Positions 37,806 through 51,000 of a DNA stretch of 64,000 nucleotides are shown piece after piece. The notes under the pieces are model-generated. The model saw only the letters and a program-made list of their open reading frames with translations, was not told the origin of the DNA and ran no database searches. Position 1 is the first letter of the stretch; every line of letters begins with the position of its first letter. The translations under genes and the position numbers were made by a program. Origin of the DNA: Ananas comosus (lineage: Eukaryota; Streptophyta; Magnoliopsida; Poales; Bromeliaceae); assembly GCF_001540865.1 (NCBI RefSeq), contig NC_033640.1, forward strand, positions 1,413,866-1,477,865. Direction: 5' to 3'.

Positions 37806-38345
37806 GGGTTCTTTCATTCAACGTAAAATTATAAAAAATAATTTTTCGTGAAAAGTATTTTCAATCAAAAAAAATTATAATATTTGATTTGTAAAAAAAA
37901 TAAATTCTCATCAATATTTGTTTGTTTGGATGAAAAAAATTGATATTTATTTAGTTCGATCGAAAAAAATGAATAAGATAAGTTTTACACAACTTGAATT
38001 ATTATTTTTTGACGAAAAATAATAAAAAATAAAAAATTTATTTTTTTCAAATCCAGAAAAATATTTTTTCATAAATTATTTTTACGTCAAATCAAAAAAA
38101 AATCATACTGAAAATAATTTTTGATTTGTTTTATGCCAAACGAAGCGCCCACTCAAGCAAACATGCATAGTGGCGCTCTCAACTATCGGCCCTTTCTAAG
38201 CGAGGTCCCCCCATCTTTTATTTTATTTTTTATTTTTTTTTTTTATCGAGACGTCTTAATTTTCAAATGCCAATTTGCATAAAAAATTTATTAGTTTTGA
38301 GCTTTTGCAAAAGTAAACTGTCTTTTTAGATTTTGCAGATTCGAT
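37806..38345. mobile_element. Repeat with MITE-like ends; inverted copy at 51505-52012
   Basis: Begins gggttctttcattcaacg and carries ttttatgccaaacgaagcg, then gcaccatgc-like and cgagacgtcttaattttc blocks. The same order occurs reverse-complemented at 51505-52012, where the element end coincides with a rearrangement breakpoint. 38350-38740 continues as C/T-rich DNA without a recognised gene. Confidence 0.7.
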
Positions 38346-38910
38346 CTAAATTTTAAAAAATTAACCAAAATATCTTTATTCTCTTTTCCCTCACCTTTTT
38401 TCTCTCTCGTTCTTTTTTTCTTTCTCTCGAAAAAGGTCGGCGGAGGCGAAGGCAGCTTGCCTCACTTTTCCACGCCCCTTTGCCCTCTCTCTCACCTGCC
38501 CACCCTTCCTCTGCCTTCCTCGCCTCTGATCCCGTTGAGACCGTGCCTACGACGCTCCTCAATCACTTCCAAACTCTTTACAACAGTAAAGAGCGTAGCG
38601 TCACGTTCTCTTCCTCTCCTTTTATTTTCTCGTTCTTTATTTTTTATCTCTTCGACGCCCCTTCACCGCTTTTACGACCCTCTGTGACGGTAACGAGGAC
38701 AACGTCGCATTCTATTCCTCCGCCTTCGCTAGTGTAGGCATCGACGCCGGCACCGGAAAAGAAAGACTTGAAGCAAGTGCAGGTGGGAGGGGGGCCGAGA
38801 AAAAAAATATAGAAAATAAATAAATAAATAAATAAATATAAAAAAAATATTTTTTTCTATAAGAAAATTGAAGAACCAGAGAGAAAAGAAAAATATGATG
38901 AAGTTGTACT

Positions 38911-39600
38911 GTTTCAAAAAAATGTTGCACTATTTCAAAAAAAATATTGCACTGTTTTAGAGAAAACTTAATAGTCTTTGAGATAAAAATTATATTTTTT
39001 TGTATGAAAGTTGGTTGAACGAAAGCTACACTATTTAAACGAAAGTTGTACTTTTTGGACAAAAATTACACGGTTTCTCCCCCTCTTCCTATTTCTTCTC
39101 ATTCCTCTTTGTTTTCATGTATTTCTTCTGTTTCAAAAAAATGTTGCACTATTTCAAAAAAAATATTGCACTGTATACATGAAAACTTAATAGTCTTTGA
39201 GATAAAAATTATATTTTTTTGTATGAAAGTTGGTTGAACGAAAGCTACACTATTTAAACGAAAGTTGTACTTTTTGGACAAAAATTACACGGTTTCTCCC
39301 CCTCTTCCTATTTCTTCTCATTCCTCTTTGTTTTCATGTATTTCTTCTGCGCCCATCTCTTCTGCACCCTCCATCTCTGTCGGTAGATCCTCCGCCCAGC
39401 TCTCTCCGACCTCTTTTTTTGAACGAAGCTACACTATTTGAATGAAAGTTGTACTTTTTGAACAAAAAATACACGGTTTCTTCCCTTTCTCCTATTTCTT
39501 TTCCTTCATCTTTGTTTTCATAAATTTCTTCTGCGCCCTTCTCTTCTGCACCCTCCACCTCCGTCGGTAGATCCTCCGCCCAGCTCTCTCCGACCTTTTC
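38911..39600. repeat. Tandem duplication, 219-bp unit
   Basis: 38911-39129 and 39130-39348 are nearly identical (gttgcactatttcaaaaaaa ... tcatgtatttcttctg). A third, partial and diverged unit runs 39420-39600 with the same 'acgaagctacactattt' and 'acacggtttctt' blocks. C/T-rich and apparently non-coding. Confidence 0.9.
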
Positions 39601-40546
39601 TTTTTTCCCTTTCCGGCAGTGGACAAAGGTCGAAGAGAAAAACAAAAAAAAAAAGAAAAAAAAAGAGGGTCGCGGCATGACCTCGGCAGGATTGGAGGCG
39701 AGGAGGACGGGGTCCACGGTCTCGAATCATAAAAATTACCGTTTTATGCCCCAAATTCATTTATTTATTCCATTTAATGACCCATTGGGGGCGGATCGGA
39801 GAGGGAGCTCCACCAACTTGGATCTGTTTGCATTCCTAGTCAGAACAAACAACAATGTTGCATCCATAAAATGCAATCATCCTGCATTTGGCAATAGCAA
39901 ACACTTCTGCTGATCAAATGCACTTGCAATAGTAATAGATCAAGGGGAAATAAAATAAAATAAAATAGGTAAAAACTTTTAGAACTTGCTTAAACTACAA
40001 TATGGACCATTTTAATGTGGCTATTTAACTTTTTCAAAATTTTTTGGTAACCAATATTTTAATTTATTTAATTTAAATCAGTCAACAAAATTATGACTTA
40101 AAAGTAACTGCTTCCTTTAAGTAGTAAATTTAGAGCTATCAAATTATATCAAATATACTACGTAAATTTATAAAGATAGACGTTTCGTTTAAATTTCGAA
40201 GTCAAAGTATCGTAGACTACGGGTGGTTATCCAGCTTGTTGTTCGTGAGCTAGCTCGTGTTCGTACGGAATAACGGAAGCTGTAGTAGGGAACGCTTTCC
40301 GATAAAGGTTGTTGTGGGCCGCAATCATCAGCCGTTTGTTTTGTTCCCATCGAACGGCCGAGAAAGAGCTTCGAATATATGATTAATTAAAATTTTCTAA
40401 CAGATTCTAATAGTAGGGATATATTTAAAAATATTAAGTCTTTTACGGAGACAGCATAGGAAAGTTGAATTTTATATGGATATATTTAGAATTCACTACA
40501 TGTACAGGGACTTGTATGCAATTAACCCTATTATTATAATTATTAT
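39601..40546. other. Intergenic DNA with transposon fragments
   Basis: 39650-39720 (ggtcgcggcatgacctcgg, gaggcgaggagg) resembles the GC-rich patch at 44566-44690. 40240-40265 is an end fragment of the hAT-like family. 40375-40527 is the right half of the GGGTTAATTTC MITE. No gene seen. Confidence 0.5.
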
Positions 40547-40555
40547 TATAATGAA

Positions 40556-41204
40556 GGCTAAATTACAGAAAACTCCCTGTAATTACCTGCTTTTTCACTT
40601 TCCTCCCTGACATTTAAAAACCTACACTTTACCCCCTTGTAAAATGAAAAATGTCCACAGGGGGGGTTACGGTGTGTAAAATGACCATTTTGTCCCTCGC
40701 CATTTTCGTCTTCTTCCTCATCTTCCTCAGCCGCCCCTTCGATCGGCCGCGATTCCAACCTCAATCGGCCGCGATTTCTCTCCATTTCCTTCTCCACCTG
40801 CTCCCCTTCTCCTCCTGCACCCTCCCCGCCCCTCGATTTCGACGATAATAGGGATGAAATCGAGGTGGGTGTTGATGGAGAGGTAGGCAAGGGCAACGAG
40901 GGCGAAGGCGAGGTGGCGGAGGAGGGCGAAAGGGATGTAGGCGAGGGCGAGGCGACGGAGGAGGGCGAAGGGGATGTGGAGGACGGCAAGGCGGCGAGGC
41001 GGCGAGCCGGAGGGAGGTGAAGCAACAAGGAAGCGGGCGGAGGGGTATTTTCGGCATAAAAAAATATTTTATAATGGAACCCTAACGGTAGGGGGTGAAG
41101 TGCATATTTTTCATTTTATAAGGGAGCAAAGTATAGGTTTTTAAATGTCATGGGGGAAAAGTGAAAAAGTGGGTTATTATAGGGGGGTTTTCTGTAATTT
41201 AGCC
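40556..41204. mobile_element. Pack-MULE-like element (649 bp) with GC-rich cargo
   Basis: Terminal inverted repeats of about 105 bp begin GGCTAAATTACAGAAAAC and end with the complement. A perfect 9-bp target duplication TATAATGAA lies at 40547-40555 and 41205-41213, the length made by Mutator-like transposases. The interior (about 40680-41045) is far more GC-rich than the arms. It is open on the minus strand for about 150 codons of Ser/Pro/acidic low-complexity peptide, consistent with a captured gene fragment whose source I cannot name. No transposase. Confidence 0.85.
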
Positions 41205-41273
41205 TATAATGAATTCAAAGGGCTATAAATAAGAAAGTTGGAGCTGCGTTCGCGCTCTTCACTCTCTCTGTTC

Positions 41274-41332
<59 letters not shown>

Positions 41333-41344
41333 GCGCTCGCCACG

Positions 41345-42016
41345 ATGAGCGACCAGGGAGAGCGAGGTCCCTCTCCCCCATTCCCATCGAACCCTAACCC
41401 TAGCCCTAACCTTAACCCTCCTCCAAGCCCCAGTCCCATTCCTAACGCCGATCGTTACCCACCGATCAATGGTGCGGCGGCGGCGAATGGGATTGAGGGA
41501 GATGAGGTCGATGATGAAGGAGATGAGGAGGGGGAGGACGATGGTGATGGTGCGGGGAATGAGGAGGGAGATGATGAGGAATAGGGCATTGATGACGATG
41601 ATAAAGGGGAGGATGATGATGATGATGATGATGAAGAGAAGGTGGATGATGGTAATGTTCCGAAGTTCTTTAGTCCTCTCGAGATGGAGGTCCTTTATTG
41701 TCTGAACAAGATTTATCTCAACGCCGTCAACGAGGCGAATCGACCGATCAAAGCGGAGATGAGCGATCTTAAATTCTCGCACCTAATGGATCAACCGTGT
41801 GCGGTTGCTAAAGAGTGCTTGCAAAAGGCCGACGAGCTCGAGCAATCCACAGCAGTCTTCGATGCGGAGTTGGCAGAGTTGGAGAAGTCGGCGGAGTTGG
41901 AGGATAAAGACGAGAGTATCGGAGCTCAGGACGGCGACGACAATCATGTTCATGACCATGATCATGATACAAACCGAGGCAGCATTACCATTATTTCGGT
42001 TAGAGAGTTCAACTAG
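41345..42016 (+). pseudogene. Acidic protein gene interrupted by one in-frame TAG
   Basis: One reading frame runs from ATG 41345 to the stop at 42014-42016, broken only by TAG at 41582-41584 (probably a GAG or GAA changed). Without it the product would be 223 residues: a Pro/Asn-rich start (SPNLNPPPSPSPIPN), a very acidic Asp/Glu stretch, then an ordered-looking half (PKFFSPLEMEVLYCLNKIYL, AEMSDLKFSHLM, VAKECLQKADELEQSTAVFD) with a helical/coiled-coil look and a His/Asp-rich tail. A (CT)n leader (41275-41332) lies upstream. No intron, so it could be a retrocopy. Translation could restart at ATG 41642, giving 124 aa. I do not recognise the family. The ATG is only 141 bp right of the Pack-MULE-like element. 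Confidence 0.5.
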
Positions 42017-42440
42017 TGGTACTGAAACATCACCTGGCGCCATTACCGTTATTTCAGTTGGTTACTCATAGTCCTGTTTCTAACAAGAGTTTGGAGTTTA
42101 CTCTGGTAAATATTCATGAGCTCAAGATAAGCACATGGTCATAATAATGCTCAACAGTTATAAACCTCTTTAGATATCTGGATAATATCATAGGTAGGGT
42201 GCTGTCAATTCTAATATTAAGCGCTTTGATTGAATCTGCGAACACCTTCACTACAATGTTGAAGATACAATTTCGAAGATACTCACACTAATTGAAGGTG
42301 TAAATTGAAAAGATATATCTTGCAAGCATGTATATGGATCGTACAATCTAGTGGGAGATTGTTTGAGTAAAATTGTGAAATTGAAAGATCATACAATCAA
42401 CTAATCTTGCCCAATTCTCTCTAAGGTTATGTTTGTGAGT
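42017..42440. other. Sequence 3' of the acidic-protein gene
   Basis: No gene seen. 42440-42503 is a leftover Mutator-like terminal repeat (ends ttttctgtaatttcacc) where the left arm of the MOCS2A inverted repeat begins. Confidence 0.45.
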
Positions 42441-42503
42441 TTTGAGAAGTTAGGGAGGGAAAGTAAAAGAAGGATAATTACAGGAGGGTTTTCTGTAATT
42501 TCA

Positions 42504-44118
42504 CCATTTTAGGAACAATTTATAATCAAACTACATACAGAAGGCCTATATTGATAGGCTCAAAACTTCTGTAGAAGTGCTTTCTAAGATAGAGCTGTTC
42601 AAGATAAAACTAACATCCTTTTTTTGCATCAACTCACCGCAACAGCTTCCTGCAAAAGCTTCAAATTGAAGTGCCCACTTTTAAAGCCTAGAAACTTGTT
42701 TTAGCTTTTAAACACAGTAAAGCTTTAGAAAAATTTCTTGGATATTGCTTCTCAGGTTAGAGAAACTATTCTGAAGCCAAACCAAACAGGCACAAAGTTC
42801 AAAATAACTGACAGTAAAAGTTGCAGTTATTGTTAGTTCAAGCTTTTAGGACAGATGAAATAAAATATCCAACAACATAAAGAGCAAAAACCTCTTCTAC
42901 AAAGATGCAATGTATATTTTTCTCCTCATTTTTGAACAAAATGTTTTACAATCCATGAAAACTATTTTTGCCAAAGCCATTAACAAAAATCAATACAAAA
43001 ACATAACAGCTATACCTATTTTATTTATTATCCTCCACTGATTGGGGGAATGATTGCTAACTCATCCGTATTTTTCAGAACTGTTGATTCTAGGGCATAC
43101 TTCTCGCTTAGCGCCAAAATCATTGAATTTGAGATCTCTTCTAAGTTTGGAAATTTGGTTAAGAGCTTACTCATACAGTCCCCAGCAGTGCTCCCTTCAG
43201 GCATTTCAATAGAGGTTTTTGATAACCCGGTTAAGTCGCGAGCTCTCGCGAAGAAGAGGGCTTTTATTTCGATCGACGAATTTATATGAACCTTAGATTT
43301 GTCATTTTCTTTCAGGATTTCGATCAATTCGCTCGTCCCATGCACAGACGAAGTATCTGAAAATCAGCAACGAAAGATAAGAGGTAGTGTTGTCAGCTTT
43401 ATAATATTTCCCTCGCTTATATATTACTAAATAATACATAAATCATTACATAGAAAACCTATTGCAAGGATAAAATTAAGACGAGATTATTCGACCTTAC
43501 AACCTTTTTGATGCGATTTTGATTTGGTCCTCAACCATAAATCTCCACGTAATTTTCATAGTTATCACAGTTTTCTACTATTCCAATTTCGAAAAGCATA
43601 TGAATCCAACTTTGAAGATTCGATAGATTAAGGACTAAGCTGAAAGAGTGGTAAAATGTTACTGAGCTCTTCTAAACTCCATCTATAAATAAGTTAGACA
43701 CCATCAATTAGAATAAACATCATGAAACATCCTGAACAAATCTGGATAAAGAAGCAGGAAAATTGCCAGTTGACAGATAGATTTGCCAACAAAGGTTGAG
43801 ATCAAGTTTATGAGTATTATGTTCAACAAATCCAAATATGCTGTTTGGCTATGAATGATCGTTGAATTAGAGGGTCTTTAATTCACTTTTTCATAATCCC
43901 TTTGTTTCGAACTCATTGTCAATAAATTACAATGATTTTCCTGGACTTGGGTGGATTTTGATAAGCGTAAGCAAATCATACAATTTGAGATCTGATTCTC
44001 CATGATTTATGTTTAACAAATGTAGAAAAATACTTGTACGTCAAATTTTCTCTCTCTCTCTCTCTCTTTTTTTTTTTTTTTTTTCTAATTGCCATGTATT
44101 GTAGAAAAAAGATAGCTT
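42504..44118. repeat. Left arm of the MOCS2A inverted repeat (1.6 kb)
   Basis: The reverse complement of this segment matches 48641-50249 over its whole length: MOCS2A 3' flank, exon 2 and ~760 bp of intron. The exon part is 307/329 identical by my own count; the flanks look similar by eye. Loop about 4.5 kb. Confidence 0.9.
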
Positions 44119-45047
44119 CGCGTCCTTTTGGCTACGTCAAATCCTAAAATTATAAAGGCCTGTTTGGAAACTCTTGAAATAATTATAATGGTTTTTTTTT
44201 TTTTAATCTATAGTTGATGTGCGTGTCCCAATACAACATTACCCTATTTAAAAGTACTCCATTTCTATGTTGTTTCAATTTTCAAGAGCCCTCAACTTCA
44301 TGTTCTTTTCCTTTTTTTTCTCAACATAGCAAAGAGTGAATTTCTATGTTGCAAAGATGCAGATACAGGGATATGAATATGATCATACAACACGATACGG
44401 ATACGATCATATGACATGATACAGATATAATGATACAACAATTCCAAAAACTCTAGGATATGATATAGGGGCTATAGTTGAATAAAATATTAGTTTAAAT
44501 ATATTTTAATATATATTGATTATATGTAATGATATATTGAGGATAATCAGCATCTCTGTGGGGCCGATGTTGGCAGAGAGGCGTCGCCGTCGGAGGCAGT
44601 GGAGGAGGGTCGGAGAGGGGAAAAAAAAATCGCAGCATGGCCGGCGGGGTCGGAGGCGAGGAAGTCATACGCGGACGAGGGTAAGAATGCACCGGACAAA
44701 ACCGAAGCTGACCGTCTCCGCCTCCGCCTCCGCCTCCGCCGCTCTTTGGGAAGAGAAAGAAAAAAAGAACGAGAGAAAAAAAAAAGATTTTGGTCTTTGT
44801 TAAAAATTCGGTTCAAATATTCAAAATTGTAAAAGGTGATCCATTTTTGCAAAAGTATAAAATTAGTGAATTTTTTATGCAAATTGATCTTAAAAAAAAT
44901 AAAAACAAAAAAATAAAAATTATAACCCCCAGCCTAAAATTCCCAAAAAAATAATTCCAACCCCAAAATTCCCGAACCCGAAGCCGCAAAACGCTCGGAG
45001 CCTCTCCCTCTCTCTCTCTCTCTCTCAGATCTCTTCTTCGTCCCCTT

Positions 45048-45080
<33 letters not shown>

Positions 45081-48000
45081 ACCCCCTCTCTCTCTCTTTG
45101 TGTGCTCGATCTCCGAGGATCCATGGCGGATCAGCTCACCGACGACCAGATCTCCGAGTTCAAGGAGGCCTCCAGCTTGTTCGACAAGGACGGCGATGGT
45201 CAGATCCCGATCCCTCTCCCCCCTTCCTCTTTTCCCTTTCCCTTTCCATTCCCAGATCATTTCCCCCTTTTCCAGATCCGTGAGATCCTCTTTTGCGATT
45301 CGATTTGATGCGATATGTTTTGTTACTTGTATTAGCCATGATCTATTCTATTTATTGGTAGTTGTTAGGTAAAAGTGCATGGATGGAGACCCCCTCAACT
45401 ATAGTCCATTTTGAAATAGGCCTCTGAACTTCTCTTTTTTGTGGATCAAAAATTTTATTAGAATTGATAGCTCCATTAGTTTTTGATCACTAGTTATTAA
45501 TGGAATGCGCACTTCGGATAAAAAAACGTAGCTGGAAACGTGAAATGTGGCGAAATCGTTGATTTATTTATTTAACCAAATTCGTCAATTGAAATCAAAA
45601 CGAATGAAGGTTGAGAGGATGCAAATGGAAACAAAAAGTAAAAAAAAATTAAAATTGAGGGTTGAGGCCTGAAGAGGGTTTATGTACATATTCACTTGAT
45701 TTTTAAATTTGTTTATTAAATCTTTTGGGTCAAATTAATCTGAAGTGTTGTGTCTGTGGCCATGATAATTCTGCGAGTACTCGTGACATTAATGTGGCTT
45801 GCGATCGGATTTAAGGCTTGAACATGTGGTGTTTGTTTACGGTACGATAGAAAGAATACTTTGTGTTTGTGTCACTCTAGTAATTCCTGGTCATATCCAG
45901 GTTGTAGTTGTTGCGTAGGTTCTTCTTGCTTATCCACTTGATGTGACAAGCTCATGTCGTGTTTATTCTAGCGCGAACTAATTTGAGCTCATAATAAGAA
46001 ATTTTTGAACTTACTTTAAAACTAATTTCTCTAAAAAGTGGTGTCTTTTTTGTTGAATTCTTCGTGGACATTACAACTTGCTTTTTAGTTGGAAACTAAT
46101 AGATGTTCTGGTACGGTACGTTTTGTGTGTATGAATTAGCTAATTGTTGCCATTGGTAAAACACGTGCAGGTATTCTTTAATTAGTTAGAGTAGAGCCTT
46201 TTAATGGCATTGTAGTTAAGATGGGAACCTACTAATCTTAAAGTTCTTGATGTAATGGAAAGTACATTGTCAATGAATTGCCAGTTGAGAGATAAGATTT
46301 GCCAACAAAGGTCGAGATCAAGTTTATGAGAATTATGTTTGACAAATCCAAATATGTTGTTTGGCTATGGATGATCATTGAATTAGAGGGTTTTTAATTC
46401 ACTTTTTCATAATCCCTTTGTTTCGAAGCTCATTGTCAATGAATTACAATGATTTCCCTCGACTTGGGTGGATTTTGATAAGGGTAAGCAAATCATACAA
46501 TTTGAGATTTGATTCTCCATGATTTATGTTTTACAAATGTAGGAAAATACTTGTACGTCAAATTTTCTTCCTTTTTTTTTTTTTCTAATTGCCATGTGCT
46601 GTAGGAAAAAGATAGCTTCGCGTCCTTTTTGGCTACCTCAAATCCTAGAATTATAAAGGCTTGTTTGGAAACTCTTGAAATAATTACAGTGGTTTTTTTC
46701 TTTTTAATCTACAATTGATGTGCGTGTCCCATTACAACATTACCCTATTTAAAAGTACTCCATTTCTATGTTGTTTCAGCTTTCAAGAGCCCTCAATTTT
46801 TTGTTCTTTTCCCTTTTTTTTCTCGACATAGCTAAGAGTGAATTTCTATGTTGCAAAGATACATATATGGGGATATGACTACGATCATACAACACAATGC
46901 AGATACGATCCTACGACACGATACGGATAAGATGATACAACAATTCTAAAAACTCTAGGATATGATATAGGGGGTATAGTTGAATAAAATATTAGTTTAA
47001 ATATATTTTAATATATATTGATTATATGTAATGATATATTGAGGATAATCAGGATATTTGTTATATGCTGATATATATTTGCTTGCATAATTGTTTTAGA
47101 TTTGTTCATCAAAAAAGATAATCAATCGTATGAAATAATAAATTCAAACAGTATTAATCAACTATCATCCAACTTGATCAAATAATAACAATAGATATTT
47201 AGTGGCACAGACTAGAAAATTAGATGAATTCATCATATATATCTGTTTTATTATATTTTATTATATAAAACAGTAATAAAAAAAATGCTAACACTTTGAT
47301 AGAAGAAGGAAAAAATCACTCTACGGCCTTTGTTAATTAGTGCTAGGTTGATAAATTAGATAAGAGAAAGTAAAAGCTAAGTCATAAAGGATTTAACCAT
47401 AGCTTAATCATGCATGGAGATAGAGCGAGAGAGAGCACCTTCAACCATCCACGAGCAAAGAGATCAAAGAAATGACGAATTGAAGAGAGAATGACATTTT
47501 TCTCACTCTTTCTTTATTTGCAATGGTTCAGGATGTGGGCGATTTGAAAAGTTTTGAGTTCCGATCATTTTAGACCAAAAAAGAATCCGACCATATCCCC
47601 CATATCCTCCCGTATCCCTCCCGTATCTGAGTCATATCCAATATTTTTTCTTAGTTTTTAAAAATGCCGAGTACTTCATTCCCATATCGGATACATATCG
47701 GGCGCGTATCGGTATCCAATATAGGAACGGCATGAAATTTGAAGTATCCGTGCTTTAGAGGTGAATTTTTATTTTACCCAAAGATAGAAAGTTTTAGAGA
47801 AAACATAATGTATCTCAACGCTTTATTTTAGATATCCATACAGTTCTTTGTAAAAACAATTGTTCATTGTGTTGAAAAACCCTCTTTTTTTTTCCATTAC
47901 AATGTTTTTATATGGTTCCCAAACAGCATAAATTATGCAGATCAGGTTGGGATTGGGAGCAAAAAATAGCAGCACAAAAATACCGAATGGGGTTGGAGCT

Positions 48001-51000
48001 CTCGCCTTTTTTGATGTTAGTTTTTTGCTCTCGATTCCGCCCCAATGTATCGCTGCATAATTTGGAAGAAAAGGATTTCAATTCATGTTATTTTTACATG
48101 CTCTAGTTAATACTATTTCAAATGATTCAAAAGCATTTGGTGGGTTTGTTTGAGGCCGAATTTGGTGTTAGTTACAACATATGCATAGTCTTTCTTTTTT
48201 TTTTTTTTTTAAAAAAACCCTTCTTAAAATGAACATACTAGTTTTCTCACTATTCAATGCAACTCCAAATTAGTTTAAACACAAAAATTCATATCTAATT
48301 TAATTAAATTGAATACCAATAAAATTCAAAATCAGTTGGATTATGGTCATATTAGATTCAATCACATATCATTCCAATTCCTGACCAACGATTTCAACCC
48401 CAAATCAAACTCACTCAAATTCATTCAAATTGCGAATCAAATCCAAATTAAAATTTTGATTCTAAGCCAAGTAACTAAAGTTCCAACACGACATTCAAAT
48501 TGGAGGCTACTTACGAACCCTAATTGTTGGAATTTGGGAGAAATTGAGAGCAAAAGGTAGGTAAATTGGAATGATTTCGCAATGGAATTCAATTCAACTC
48601 CAAATTAGTTCAAACGCAACAATCCACAACATACTTTTTGAAGCTATCTTTTTTCTACAGCACATGGCAATTAGAAAAAAAAAAGAAGAAAATTTGACGT
48701 ACAAGTATTTTCCTACATTTGTAAAACATAAATCATGGAGAATCAGATCTCAAATTGTATGATTTGCTTACCCTTATCAAAATCCACCCAAGTCGAGGGA
48801 AATCATTGTAATTCATTGACAATGAGCTTCGAAACAACGGGATTATGAAAAAGTGAATTAAAGACCCTCTAATTCAATGATCATCCATAGCTGAACAGCA
48901 TATTTGGATTTGTCAAACATAATTCTCATAAACTTGATCTCAGCCTTTGTTGGCAAATCTTATCTCTCAACTGGCAATTTTCCTGCTTCTTCAGTTAGAT
49001 TTGTTCGGGTTGTTTCATGATGTTTATTCCGATTGATGGTGTCTAACTTATTTATAGATGGAGTTTAGAACAGCTCAATAACATTTTACCACTTTTTCAG
49101 CTTAGTCCTTAATCTATCGAGTCTTCAAAGTTGGATTCATATGCTTTTTGGAATTGGAATAGTAGAAAACTGCGATAACTATGAAAATTACGTGGAGATT
49201 TATGGTTGAGGACCAAATCAAATTCGCGTCAAAAGGGTTGAAAGGTCGAATAACCTTGTCTTAATTTTATCGTTGCAATAGGTTTTCTATGTAATGATTT
49301 ATGTATTATTTAGTAATATATAAGCGAGGGAAATATGATAAAGCCGACAACACTACCTGTTATCTTTCGTTGCTGATTTTCAGATACTTCGTCTGTGCAT
49401 GGGATGACCGAATTGATCGAAATCCTGAAGGAAAATGACAAATCTAAGATTCCTATAAATTCGTCGATCGAAATAAAAGTCCTTTTCTTCGCGAGAGCTC
49501 GCGACTTAACCGGGTTATCAGAAACCTCTATTGAATTGCCCGAAGGGAGCACTGCTGGCGACTGTATGAGTAAGCTCTTAACCAAATTTCCGAACTTGGA
49601 AGAGATCTCAAATTCAATGGTTTTGGCTCTAAATGAGGAGTATGCCCCAGAATCAACAGTTCTGAAAAATAGGGATGAGTTAGCAATTATTCCGCCAATC
49701 AGTGGAGGATAATAAATAAAATAGGTATAGAAAATAACGCTTCTGTTATGTTTTTGTATTGATTTTTGTTAATGGCTTTGGCGAAAATAGGTTTCATGGA
49801 TTGTAAAACATTTTGTTTAAAAATGAGGAGAAAAATATACATTGCATCTTTGTAAGAGAGGTTTTTGCTTTTTATGTTGTTGGATATCTTATTTCATCTG
49901 TCCTGAAAGCTTGAACTAACAACAAACTGCAACTTTTAATGTTAGTTATTTTCAACTTTGTGCCTGTTTGGTTTAGCTTCAGAATAGTTTCTCTGACCTG
50001 AGAAGCAATATTCAAGAAATCTTTCTAGAACTTTATTGTGTTTGAAAGCTAAAACAAGCTTTTAGACTTTAAAAGTAGGCGCTTCAATTTGAGAAGCTTT
50101 TGCAAGCAGCTGTTGCGGTGAGTTTGATGCAAAAAAAGATGTTAGTTTTATCTTGAACAGTTCGTTCTCAGAAAGCACTTCTGCAGAAGTTTTGAGCCTA
50201 TCCATATAGGCTTTCTGTATGTAGTTTGATTACAAATTGTTCTTGAAATGGCGAAACTACAGAAAATCCTCATGTAATTTTTCGTTTTTTCACTTTTCTT
50301 CCTTGACTTTGAAAAATCTACATTTACCTCCTTAAAATTTCAAAAATATTTTCAAAAGGGTTCGGCATTAATAGAGAGGACAAAATAAGGCCTTTTTTAT
50401 AAAATGACCCTCTAAAAATTTTAAATTGGCAAAATAATCCTATCAAAATTTTATTTGAAAAACTAACCATCTTTTCGCCACGTAGGATTTTTACTATAAA
50501 GGCGGTGAATCATTCACTGCCTTTAAATATATATAATAAAGGCGGTGATTCACCGCCTTTATAATATATATGTAAAGACGGTGAATGATTCACCGTTTCA
50601 TTCACCGTCTTATCTGTGTTTATCTTCATGACTTAGATAAATTTTGATAAATTTAGGATATTTTGCACTAAAGACGGTGAATCATTCACCGCCTTTAGAT
50701 ATATATAATGAAGGCGGTGAATTCACCACCTTCATTATATATATTCACCGCCTTCATTATATATATCTAAAGGCGGTGAATGATTCACCGTTTTTATAGC
50801 AAAATCCAACGTGGCGCCCACGTGGCGAAAGAAGGGTTATTTTTCCAAATAAAATTTTGAAAGGATTATTTCTCCAATTTTAAAATTTTGGAGGGTTATT
50901 TTATAAAAAAGCCCCAAAATAACCAAATTGTCATTACTTTTTCTATAAATAAAAAATTATTTTTTAATATATTTTTGTCATTTTAAAGGATATTTTTGGT

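Noticed and set aside
40558..41028. 156-codon frame as an independent gene
   Set aside because: Lies wholly within the Mutator-like element, includes its terminal repeat, and is low-complexity Ser/Pro; treated as cargo.
41204..41782. 192-codon minus-strand frame
   Set aside because: Antisense shadow of the acidic-protein frame and its CT leader.
47912..48106. 64-codon frame repeated at 53489-53683, at first taken for a conserved gene pair
   Set aside because: Similarity is explained by the 2.2-kb direct repeat A1/A2, which is equally similar outside the frame.
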